Assembly: GCA_031271125.1 (NCBI GenBank)
Contig: JAISWH010000052.1
Location: 1 to 39,268 of the forward strand
DNA length: 39,268 nt
Direction of reading: 5' to 3'
From: Dysgonamonadaceae bacterium
GTDB taxonomy: Bacteria > Bacteroidota > Bacteroidia > Bacteroidales > Azobacteroidaceae
A program made the position numbers and the translations under genes. Below the pieces are notes generated by a model, which saw only the letters and a program-made list of their open reading frames with translations, was not told the origin of the DNA and searched no databases. How positions within the stretch are numbered: position 1 is the stretch's first letter; every line of letters begins with the position of its first letter. Of the stretch, positions 32,472 to 39,268 are shown piece after piece.

Positions 32472-34906
32472 GCCAACATTCTATCATTCAATTTTTTGCG
32501 AAGCGCTTTGATTTCCCTGATTTTTTTAGCAATCAGACCTGCCAGAATTACCTGTTTTTTTTCAGATTGTTCGCCCTTTTCGAAAAGATTTAATATCTCA
32601 ACAATTTCGGGCGCCGACAGCATCTTCATCAAAGAACCCATTTTGTGGGAAATCTGCTTGACCGTTTCGGAATCCTTTTTGTCTAAAGCATTTCCCAACA
32701 ATTTCAGATTACTGTTTGTTTCGTTAACGAACGAATCCACCATGTTTAGCGCAGCTTCGCAATCGTATGAAGCGTATTCCAACAGATTTTCGAGATTACT
32801 CAAATCAAAAGTTTCGGCAAAATTTACGGTTTTTTTCGTATATTTTTCGATGATTCTCAAAATATCTTCCTCACTGAATGGTTTAGACAGAAAATCGGTA
32901 AATCCCTGTTCGGGATTATCTTCCATCCACCGGGAATCCCCCGAAAGCCCGATAACAGGAATCGTTTTCGCTTGGGGATATGAGGATTCGCGAATACGTT
33001 TTACTAATTCAAATCCCTTTATATCAGGCATTTGTATGTCTGTAAAAATAATATCGAAAACTTCCTTTTCAAGCAGTTTCAGAGCATCAAGAGAACTCAT
33101 AGAGCAAACATACGACAATCCCGCTCTTTTCATCAATTCCGATAAAAGATTCAGTTGCACCGCATCGTCATCCACGAAAAGAATGTGTATTGTTTTATCG
33201 TCCGGCGTTACAGCCGATTCATTCAGACCGGAAATAAGCGGAACCGTCAAAACGAAGTTGGCTCCCTGACCTTTTTGTGATCTGATTTCAATGTTCCCGT
33301 TCAAGAGCGAAGAAAGTTTTTTGGAAATAGTCAGTCCCAAACCGGTACCCTCTACAGTTTCTTTGGTCTCTTCCAGACGAATAAATTCTTCAAAAATACG
33401 ATTTTTGTCTTTTTCGCTGACGCCGGGGCCGGAATCTTTGACGGAAACGCGGAATACATCTCCTTTTTCAATGGAAGCCCGAATACTGATCAGGCCATTT
33501 TCCGGCGTAAATTTGATGGCATTGGAAATTAAATTATTCAATATCTGTTTGATACGATAGGGATCGCCGGTGTATTTTTTATCTTCCCGAATCATTGAAC
33601 TGAATTTAAAAATCAGTTTCTTCTTTTGAGCAAGCGGAAGAAAACTAACGTAAATATCGTTTACCAACACATAAGGGGAAAAAGCCAAGGCGCTCGCCTC
33701 CTGTTGATTCTTTTCCAAAGATTGGAAATCCAACAAATTCTTTACCAGATCGATAATGTGAGTCGCCGACAAATACATGTTTTTTACAAAATACTGTTGC
33801 TTCCGGGAAATTTTTTCCCCCGACAACAGATCGAGAAAGCCTATGATAGAGCTGATAGGCGCTTTAATGTCGTGCGTAATCGTGTAAATCAGTTGCTCGC
33901 GGGAAATCAATAATTTATCTACCGATTTTTTAGCATCCTGTATCTTTTTTTGCAATTCAATTCCCACATTTATTGATTTTAACGTCCATGACACGAAAAA
34001 AACAGCCACGATAAAAGCCAAAAATCCGACGAGGATTACCAAACCGAATGATTTTACCAACGACTTGTTTCTTTCATTTAAAGCATCCAAACTGTTTTGA
34101 TACTCGGTAATTTTTATTTTACTTACAATTTGGTCGATTTTTGTGCTTGTTTGCCCGTTTATCAAATGAAATTCATTTTGCCGGTCAACCAAAGTCCTGA
34201 TTATTTTTGCATTTTTCTTTTCGGCAGCCCAACTTGTTTTTTTTATGTAGCTGACAAGCGTATCCGAAACATAAGGAGTGGCTAACTCGTCATGGCGGGA
34301 AGAACTGCTTTTTTTAATATGAGTAAGCGTATCCACCGGATCGGGTTTAAAAACATTACTAATCCGTTTGAGAATTCCTTTTTTCCCGGTAATTATTTTT
34401 GAAGTGTCTTGTATATTTTGTGTCTTATTGACTAACAAATCATTGAGTTTTCCGGTATCTCCGAAAGTGGAAACCATTGTATTTGTAATTTCACGAACGG
34501 TGTTGTTTTCGATTTGATTCATTAAATAAATCATTTCCTGTAAATTATTCAACTTCTTTTCGAGTAGAGTCGTCAAACTATCCAAATCCGACAGTATTTG
34601 CGGATTATCTTCGATTGATTTCATGGAATCTATCTGGACAAATGCACAATTCATCAAAGAATCATATTCGAAATACAAGTGTTCATTGTCAACGCCGGTT
34701 ATGATTACGGCAGTTCCTTCCGCCAAATACAAGTTATTTAAAGTGTTACTCAGTTCGATTAATTTTTCTTGCGGATCCATTTTTTTTAACATATCGGACG
34801 ATTTTGCCATTTCCAGATAGATGGCGATAAATCCGGATATTGCTAAAATCAATAAAAAGCAATATCCTATAATCACAATTAAACGGGTATTCTTAGTCAT
34901 TTTCAT
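32429..34906 (-). CDS. Hybrid sensor histidine kinase: HK-REC-HPt
   Basis: 825 residues. TM1 (about 8-30), a ~255-residue extracytoplasmic sensor region of helical character, TM2 (about 286-307), then the kinase: HisKA with TITHDIKAPISS (His345), ATP domain with NLISNAIKFTP, DSGPGVSE and GTGLGLTISKKL. A receiver follows (FVDDD; phosphoacceptor Asp623 in FTDIQMPD; Lys675 region FLSKPF), then an HPt domain with ISHKMGSLMK (His754). All phosphorelay residues look intact. The last 14 residues (APPSPLKGELGQQV) come from the GC-rich repeat. The 4-base overlap with the upstream regulator gene suggests a single transcript, with the regulator as final acceptor. Confidence 0.93.
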   Translation of the reverse strand: MKMTKNTRLIVIIGYCFLLILAISGFIAIYLEMAKSSDMLKKMDPQEKLIELSNTLNNLYLAEGTAVIITGVDNEHLYFEYDSLMNCAFVQIDSMKSIEDNPQILSDLDSLTTLLEKKLNNLQEMIYLMNQIENNTVREITNTMVSTFGDTGKLNDLLVNKTQNIQDTSKIITGKKGILKRISNVFKPDPVDTLTHIKKSSSSRHDELATPYVSDTLVSYIKKTSWAAEKKNAKIIRTLVDRQNEFHLINGQTSTKIDQIVSKIKITEYQNSLDALNERNKSLVKSFGLVILVGFLAFIVAVFFVSWTLKSINVGIELQKKIQDAKKSVDKLLISREQLIYTITHDIKAPISSIIGFLDLLSGEKISRKQQYFVKNMYLSATHIIDLVKNLLDFQSLEKNQQEASALAFSPYVLVNDIYVSFLPLAQKKKLIFKFSSMIREDKKYTGDPYRIKQILNNLISNAIKFTPENGLISIRASIEKGDVFRVSVKDSGPGVSEKDKNRIFEEFIRLEETKETVEGTGLGLTISKKLSSLLNGNIEIRSQKGQGANFVLTVPLISGLNESAVTPDDKTIHILFVDDDAVQLNLLSELMKRAGLSYVCSMSSLDALKLLEKEVFDIIFTDIQMPDIKGFELVKRIRESSYPQAKTIPVIGLSGDSRWMEDNPEQGFTDFLSKPFSEEDILRIIEKYTKKTVNFAETFDLSNLENLLEYASYDCEAALNMVDSFVNETNSNLKLLGNALDKKDSETVKQISHKMGSLMKMLSAPEIVEILNLFEKGEQSEKKQVILAGLIAKKIREIKALRKKLNDRMLAPPSPLKGELGQQV

Positions 34907-36096
34907 ATTCCGGCCGACTTGTAATGGTATATATTAGGAACACATTCTTTTAATAATTCCGAAACGATAATATCTTTCCGGACAACGAGTACCAATCTGA
35001 AAATCACATTTCTCAACTCCCGGATATTCCCCGGCCAGTTGTATTTTTGAAATAAATTCAATGTTTCTTCGTCAAACCCGACCACATTTTTATTAATTTC
35101 CCTGTTGGCAATTTTCAAAAAATGATGGGCAAACAAAACAATGTCTTCTTTGCATTTTTCAAGTGTAGGTATTTCTATCACAAACTCATTGATCCGGTGA
35201 TACAAATCGGCGCGAAACCGACCGAAAGAAATGGCCTTCTCCATGTCCTCGTTAGTCGCGGCAACCACTCTCACATCGACCGGAATTTCTTTATTTGCTC
35301 CGATGGGTTTGATTTTTTTCTCCTGAAGCGCCCGCAATAATTGCATTTGGGTATCCAGCGAAAGATTTCCTATTTCGTCCAAAAATAAAGTTCCGCCGCT
35401 GGCCTCTTCAAAATGACCTTTTTTATTGTTGATTGCTCCGGTAAACGAGCCTCTGATGTGGCCAAAAAACTCGCTCGCCGATAAATCCTTAGACATAGCG
35501 CCGCAATCAACCGGAATAAACGACGATGAGGAACGGTTGCTTTTTTCGTGAATCAACCGGGCGATATGTTCTTTTCCGACGCCGCTTTCTCCTTTGATAA
35601 AAACGGAAAGATTGGTCGGAGCAACTAAATTTACATATTCATATACTTTCTTGTATTCCAATGAATTACCGGGAACATAATTTGAAGCAGTACCGGTATT
35701 TTTACTTGTTCGCGATGTTTTTTTATCTTTTGTGCCGGCGGAAGCACTGAGTATATTTATTTTTTCCATCAGCGCTTCGGGATTAAACGGTTTGGCAATA
35801 TAATCATAAGCCCCCGCACGAATAGATTCCACCGCAGTTTGAATATCCGCATAATTAGTCATCATGATGATAATGATTTCGGGATATTTATCTTTTGTCC
35901 ATTTCAGCAAATCCAAGCCGCTTCCATCAGGAAGACGCAGATCTGAAATAATCAAATCCGGCCGGCATGATTCGATTTCCTTTTTAGCATCAGTCACACT
36001 TAAAGACGTTTTTACCTCAAATCCTTTCTTTGTAAACCATGTTTTAAGCATCAATCCGAAAGTTACAACGTCTTCAATGATTAAAATATTTTTCAT
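34903..36096 (-). CDS. Sigma54-dependent response regulator without DNA-binding domain
   Basis: 397 residues from ATG 36096; the frame runs 26 codons further up but through the promoter. Receiver domain: IIEDV, Asp52 in ISDLRLPDGSG, Thr80 and Lys102. A linker (about 118-145) leads to the AAA+ sigma54-interaction domain: Walker A GESGVGKE (169-176), the loop GSFTGA (216-221, usual GAFTGA), Walker B GGTLFLDEIG (234-243) and the Arg finger region FRADLYHR. The protein ends right after NWPGNIRELRNVIFRLVLVVRKDIIVSELL, so the Fis-type HTH of NtrC-like regulators is absent. It should activate RNA polymerase-sigma54 from solution. First gene of the two-gene set with the hybrid kinase. Confidence 0.9.
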   Translation of the reverse strand: MKNILIIEDVVTFGLMLKTWFTKKGFEVKTSLSVTDAKKEIESCRPDLIISDLRLPDGSGLDLLKWTKDKYPEIIIIMMTNYADIQTAVESIRAGAYDYIAKPFNPEALMEKINILSASAGTKDKKTSRTSKNTGTASNYVPGNSLEYKKVYEYVNLVAPTNLSVFIKGESGVGKEHIARLIHEKSNRSSSSFIPVDCGAMSKDLSASEFFGHIRGSFTGAINNKKGHFEEASGGTLFLDEIGNLSLDTQMQLLRALQEKKIKPIGANKEIPVDVRVVAATNEDMEKAISFGRFRADLYHRINEFVIEIPTLEKCKEDIVLFAHHFLKIANREINKNVVGFDEETLNLFQKYNWPGNIRELRNVIFRLVLVVRKDIIVSELLKECVPNIYHYKSAGI

Positions 36097-36143
36097 CTCT
36101 TTTATTCCGGCAAAAATAATTATATTAACTTTGAATAACAGAG

Positions 36144-36175
36144 CAAAGTTAACTATTATTAGAAGAATAACCAAA
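36144..36175 (-). promoter_or_regulatory. Promoter of the regulator-kinase operon, with dyad
   Basis: Minus strand: TTTG (36175-36172), 20 bases, TAACTTTG (36151-36144), then 47 bases to the ATG at 36096. The -7 box is one arm of a perfect inverted repeat, TTAACTTTG (36125-36133) and CAAAGTTAA (36144-36152), so an oppositely directed -7 box overlaps it. The dyad may be an operator or the mark of a divergent promoter. Confidence 0.6.
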
Positions 36176-36214
36176 TTTTTTTATTTACCCCGGGCGAATT
36201 CAAAAAAACATTCG

Positions 36215-36222
36215 TAAATTTG
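36215..36222 (+). promoter_or_regulatory. -7 box for the AAA-ATPase-like gene
   Basis: TAAATTTG fits TAnnTTTG, 29 bases before the ATG at 36252. The flanking sequence, CAAAAAAACATTCG before it, resembles the region in front of 992-999. Confidence 0.45.
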
Positions 36223-36251
36223 TCATTCAAACTAAACTATTAAATAACAGA

Positions 36252-37817
36252 ATGATGTCAAGCAATAGGAAATTGCCCATCGGCATACAGGATTTTGAGA
36301 AATTGCGTACAGGTAATAATATATATGTGGATAAAACTGCGTATATTTATAAACTGCTTCAGAGTGATGCACCCTATTTTCTCGGACGCCCGCGCCGTTT
36401 CGGCAAAAGCCTTTTCCTTTCTACACTTAACGCCTATTTTCTCGGCAAAAAGGAATTGTTTGAAGGCCTGGCTATTGCGGAATTGGAAAGGGAGTGGGTG
36501 GAATATCCTGTGCTTCATATAGATATGAATAAAAGTGTCTATAAAAACATACAAACGTTTGAAAACAGCTTGGGAGTTATTCTTGGCGAGTATGAAACGG
36601 AATGGGGTGTAGAAAACACATTGGAAGAAGCGTCACAACGTTTAGGCCAATTGATAACCCAAGCCTACAAAAAAACCGGTCGCAAAGCGGTAGTATTGAT
36701 AGATGAATATGATAAGCCACTGGTTAATACGATGGATGATATTAAGCTCCATGAGGAAATTCGTAATATCTTAAAAAGTTTTTACGGTATTCTGAAAAGC
36801 GCCGATACTCATTTGCGTTTCGTTTTCCTAACCGGTGTTACCAAATTCTCGAAAGTCAGCGTTTTCAGCGACTTGAATCAGTTACAGGATATAAGTATGG
36901 ACAACCGGTTTTCCGGTATTTGCGGTATTTCCGAAACGGAACTTACCGGAAATTTTCAGCCGGAAATAACGGCTCTTGCCGAAAAACAGGAACTGACTTA
37001 TAATGAAACGCTTGCCGAACTAAAAAAACAGTATGACGGTTACCATTTTTCCAAAGTAAGTGAAGACATATACAATCCGTTCAGCCTGTTGAATACCTTT
37101 GCAAAGCTGGATTTCGGCGACTATTGGTTTGAGACCGGCACTCCGACTTTCCTGATTCGTATGTTGCGGGATATTGACTTTAACGTGAGAAGTTTGGAAA
37201 ACGATGTTCAAATGCCGTCGGATTTGATAACGGATTATCAGGCGGGAGACGAAAATCCCGTACCAATCCTGTATCAAAGCGGTTATCTGACCATCAAGCG
37301 ATATGACCGGGAATTTAACGAATACACGCTGGGTTTCCCAAATGAAGAAGTAAAATACGGCTTTATCAGGCGTTTGATACCTGCCTATATGCCGGGTAGG
37401 GAAATGTCAAATGACTTTTCCATCAGCCATTTCATTCGCGACCTGCGAGCCTGTAACGTGGACGGTTTCATGACCCGCCTGCGAGCCTTCTTTGACGGTA
37501 TTCCCAGCGAACTGAACAACAAGGAAGAAAAGCATTATCAAACGGTTTTTTACCTGCTGTTCAAGTTAATGGGACAATTTATACAAACCGAAGTGAGTAG
37601 CGCCATTGGTCGCGCCGATGCGGTGGTGGTTGCCGGTGACACTATTTTTATCTTCGAGTTCAAACTGAACGGAAAAGAAACAGCCGAAAATGCTTTGAAA
37701 CAGATTGATGAACGCAAATACGCCGCCCAATATGCCGTAAGCAATAAAAAAATTGTCAAGGTGGGCGCAGATTTTGATGTGGAAAATCGCACATTGAATC
37801 GCTGGGTACAAGGATAA
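36252..37817 (+). CDS. AAA-ATPase-like protein with PD-(D/E)XK nuclease domain (DUF1703 type)
   Basis: 521 residues. It opens with KLPIGIQDFEKLRTGNNIYVDKTAYIYKLL, the standard start of this family, then Walker A GRPRRFGKS (45-53), Walker B KAVVLIDEYDKPL (146-157), and FLTGVTKFSKVSVFSDLNQL. The middle has LKKQYDGYHFSK and ILYQSGYLTI. The C-terminal nuclease-like core has RADAVVV (Asp456), FEFKLNG (Glu469, Lys471), and QIDERKYAAQYA. These multi-copy proteins of Bacteroidota have no established function. The catalytic residues look intact, so it is probably not a decayed gene. Two adjacent ATG codons could start it. An octamer element lies 111 bases downstream. Confidence 0.9.
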   Translation: MMSSNRKLPIGIQDFEKLRTGNNIYVDKTAYIYKLLQSDAPYFLGRPRRFGKSLFLSTLNAYFLGKKELFEGLAIAELEREWVEYPVLHIDMNKSVYKNIQTFENSLGVILGEYETEWGVENTLEEASQRLGQLITQAYKKTGRKAVVLIDEYDKPLVNTMDDIKLHEEIRNILKSFYGILKSADTHLRFVFLTGVTKFSKVSVFSDLNQLQDISMDNRFSGICGISETELTGNFQPEITALAEKQELTYNETLAELKKQYDGYHFSKVSEDIYNPFSLLNTFAKLDFGDYWFETGTPTFLIRMLRDIDFNVRSLENDVQMPSDLITDYQAGDENPVPILYQSGYLTIKRYDREFNEYTLGFPNEEVKYGFIRRLIPAYMPGREMSNDFSISHFIRDLRACNVDGFMTRLRAFFDGIPSELNNKEEKHYQTVFYLLFKLMGQFIQTEVSSAIGRADAVVVAGDTIFIFEFKLNGKETAENALKQIDERKYAAQYAVSNKKIVKVGADFDVENRTLNRWVQG

Positions 37818-38258
37818 TAAAATTTATAGCTACTTATTTCTTAACCCAAGCTCGGCAGAGGCTCCCGACTCCTGACTTCGCCACAGGAATACCCTACGAA
37901 TTTTCCCAAAAATTTGGTTTAAAAATTTGAGCAAACGAGTAAACAAGTTGACGAGTAAACAGGGTATAAAGAGCAGTAACTCGTTTACTTGTCAACTTGT
38001 CTACTCGTCAACTCATTTATACACAAAACCATGCCGCGCACAGTATAACTTTGATGCGCCTATAGAATGGTTTTATAAAAAAGTTGCATTGGTTACTTGA
38101 ATCTGTGTTGTAATGAATACTTAATATCTTACCTATTGCCGGGCTACTGTAACCACAGGACGCCTTCAAATTTTTAAACTCACTATCTTAAACCGCGCAA
38201 AGTATAATTGGGCCGACAGCATCGACCCACAGCACACCTGTAGCCGCATGTACAGACT
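37818..38258. other. Gene-poor region between convergent genes
   Basis: I see no gene. Besides the octamer element it holds CACAAAACC-ATG-CCGCGCACAGTATAA (38022-38048) and a weaker ACCGCGCAAAGTATAA (38192-38207), relatives of the motif at 17957. No clear terminator hairpin with T-run was found for either flanking gene. Confidence 0.5.
37929..38019. repeat. Octamer-built inverted element, copy 2
   Basis: Four 8-bp units (GAGCAAAC, GAGTAAAC, AAGTTGAC, GAGTAAAC) from 37929 to 37960, the 19-base core AGGGTATAAAGAGCAGTAA (37961-37979), then five inverted units (CTCGTTTA, CTTGTCAA, CTTGTCTA, CTCGTCAA, CTCATTTA) to 38019. The core differs from copy 1 by one base, while unit numbers differ (4+5 against 9+4). 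Confidence 0.9.
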
Positions 38259-39268
38259 TTATGGGCCAGTAAACACGCACCTAACACTGGCCTGATTTGT
38301 TGCCCCCGGGAGTGTATCCACAAGAAGGGATCTATTGGTAAAACTATAGTAGTATACCATTGGTGCTCCGTTAACCCATAGGACATTGCTCATACCGTAA
38401 TCGACCCAGCCGACGCCCTCCCAGTATTGACCCACCAATTCAAAAATAGACCATGGGTATAGTTCGTTCTCGCTACCGAACAGCAGATAGACAAAGAGTT
38501 TATTGATGTCTTCTACCGTCGGCAAAGAGTAATTTGGCGGGCAAGCCGTTTGAGCCTGTGTGTTGGTATAATAGTGATTTTGCCCCTTGATGTTGTTGTC
38601 GCTGTCTTTAAAGCCGATGGCGGTGGCCGTGCCTTCCCGAGAGTTTTCGATCATCCAACGTGTACCTCCGTAGTCATAAGTTAGATATGTGTTAGCGCCA
38701 CTCCCATTTATTCGAACTGTATCCTGCGGCATAGCAGCGATGCTGCTGTTGGTAACAGTAATATCAACCGAATCGGCTTGATTAGATACTGTAGTTGTAG
38801 CCTTTACCCGGGCAGTCCCTGTGGCTACTCCGGTTACAACGCCAGCAGCACTTACCAATACGTTCTCGGCACCGGCGGTAATCTCCCAATTAACATTTTG
38901 GTATGCAGTTACCGGTTCGATTTCTGCAATCAGTTGAAGTGATTTTCCTATATTTATAGAGTATTGGCCGGTTTCGGGATAAACGCTGATACCTGTGGCT
39001 AGACCGGTAGGCAGAACCATCAAAGCGAAATCCCGGTAAACGCCTGATCCATCAATAGCAGCTGCTCGAACCGTAACACTACCACCGGGTTTAACGGCAA
39101 CCACCAGCCCTGTGTCGTTGACAACCGCTTTCCCGGCTGTCAATGAACTATTCCAAGGCACACTCCACGCCAATTTTTGGTTAGATGCAGTGTCCGGCAG
39201 TACGCGCGCCGTTAATCGCAGGGTATCGCCGGCTCTCACCGTATTAATGTTCCCTGGTGAAGTAATAA
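38259..39268 (-). CDS. Big2 + FISUMP-like surface protein, C-terminal part (5' end outside window)
   Basis: The frame is open to the window edge, giving at least 335 residues; the GTG at 39239 is internal. The N-terminal part holds one incomplete and one complete bacterial Ig-like (Big2) repeat, the latter closing with SAAGVVTGVATGTARVKATT. After a short linker comes a FISUMP-like domain: YDYGGTRWMIENSREG, ACPPNYSLPTVEDINKLF, and the final QASVRCVFTGP. Such proteins are exported to the cell surface of Bacteroidota; ligand unknown. It is the second protein with this C-terminal domain in the window. Nothing like a T9SS sorting domain follows the FISUMP part. Confidence 0.8.
   Translation of the reverse strand, partial: ITSPGNINTVRAGDTLRLTARVLPDTASNQKLAWSVPWNSSLTAGKAVVNDTGLVVAVKPGGSVTVRAAAIDGSGVYRDFALMVLPTGLATGISVYPETGQYSINIGKSLQLIAEIEPVTAYQNVNWEITAGAENVLVSAAGVVTGVATGTARVKATTTVSNQADSVDITVTNSSIAAMPQDTVRINGSGANTYLTYDYGGTRWMIENSREGTATAIGFKDSDNNIKGQNHYYTNTQAQTACPPNYSLPTVEDINKLFVYLLFGSENELYPWSIFELVGQYWEGVGWVDYGMSNVLWVNGAPMVYYYSFTNRSLLVDTLPGATNQASVRCVFTGP

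Noticed and set aside
36097-36174. 26-residue hydrophobic extension of the sigma54 regulator resembling a membrane anchor
   Set aside because: It overlaps the -33/-7 promoter; the receiver domain begins normally at ATG 36096.
37818-38258. Mobile element or integration site between the ATPase gene and the Big2/FISUMP gene
   Set aside because: No transposase, integrase, tRNA or matching target duplications were found; only short repeats are present.

Overview
The window reads as a chromosomal segment of a Bacteroidales (Bacteroidota) bacterium, probably an uncultured or lesser-known gut or anaerobic-habitat lineage. Support: the gene order purH-mreB-mreC-mreD-mrdA-rodA and parE-coaD-S41 peptidase; FISUMP-domain surface proteins at both ends; a Lys-type short phosphoglycerate dehydrogenase; Bacteroidota -7 promoter boxes (TAnnTTTG) in front of many genes; and almost no Shine-Dalgarno signals. 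I see no tRNA, rRNA, CRISPR array, integrase or transposase gene. About 30 protein genes cover most of the DNA; two of them (FISUMP proteins) run off the window ends.

Layout. 1-3.2 kb: the end of a FISUMP surface protein, a highly structured intergenic dyad, then a two-gene unit (radical SAM protein plus UDG-like partner) of a poorly understood DNA repair/modification family, with a GC-rich palindromic repeat inserted across the gene junction. 3.2-9.6 kb (minus): a small HTH protein, a tandem Usp protein and a divergent tryptophanase/tyrosine phenol-lyase homologue; a GH57 protein with a PAP2 phosphatase; an M23/LysM peptidase; ndk. 9.6-16.9 kb (minus): rodA, mrdA, mreD, mreC, mreB and purH, tightly packed or overlapping, so wall elongation is coupled to purine synthesis behind one clear promoter. 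17-18.6 kb (minus): a 55-residue ferredoxin, a TlpA-like thioredoxin and a CYTH protein. 18.8-23.9 kb (plus): GNAT, parE, coaD and a C-terminal processing protease, probably one operon.

24-38 kb is more accessory. Two different ATPase/PD-(D/E)XK fusion genes (24.1-25.5 and 36.3-37.8 kb) are each followed by a copy of the same unusual inverted element, built from phased 8-bp units around a conserved 19-bp core. Between them lie a Tat-exported Gfo/Idh/MocA oxidoreductase, a two-TM protein and an ApbE-like FMN transferase; a HAD phosphatase; an M24 peptidase; a nucleoside-type MFS transporter with a SerA homologue; and a hybrid histidine kinase (HK-REC-HPt) with a sigma54-type response regulator that has no DNA-binding domain. 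The window closes with a Big2 + FISUMP surface protein on the minus strand.

The observations I would follow first are the octamer elements paired with the two ATPase-nuclease genes, the GC-rich element that supplies stop codons and an N-terminal leader to neighbouring genes, the aberrant PLP lyase, the GH57 protein lacking its expected acid residue, and the HTH-less sigma54 activator. All functional statements come from reading motifs by eye; no database search was possible.
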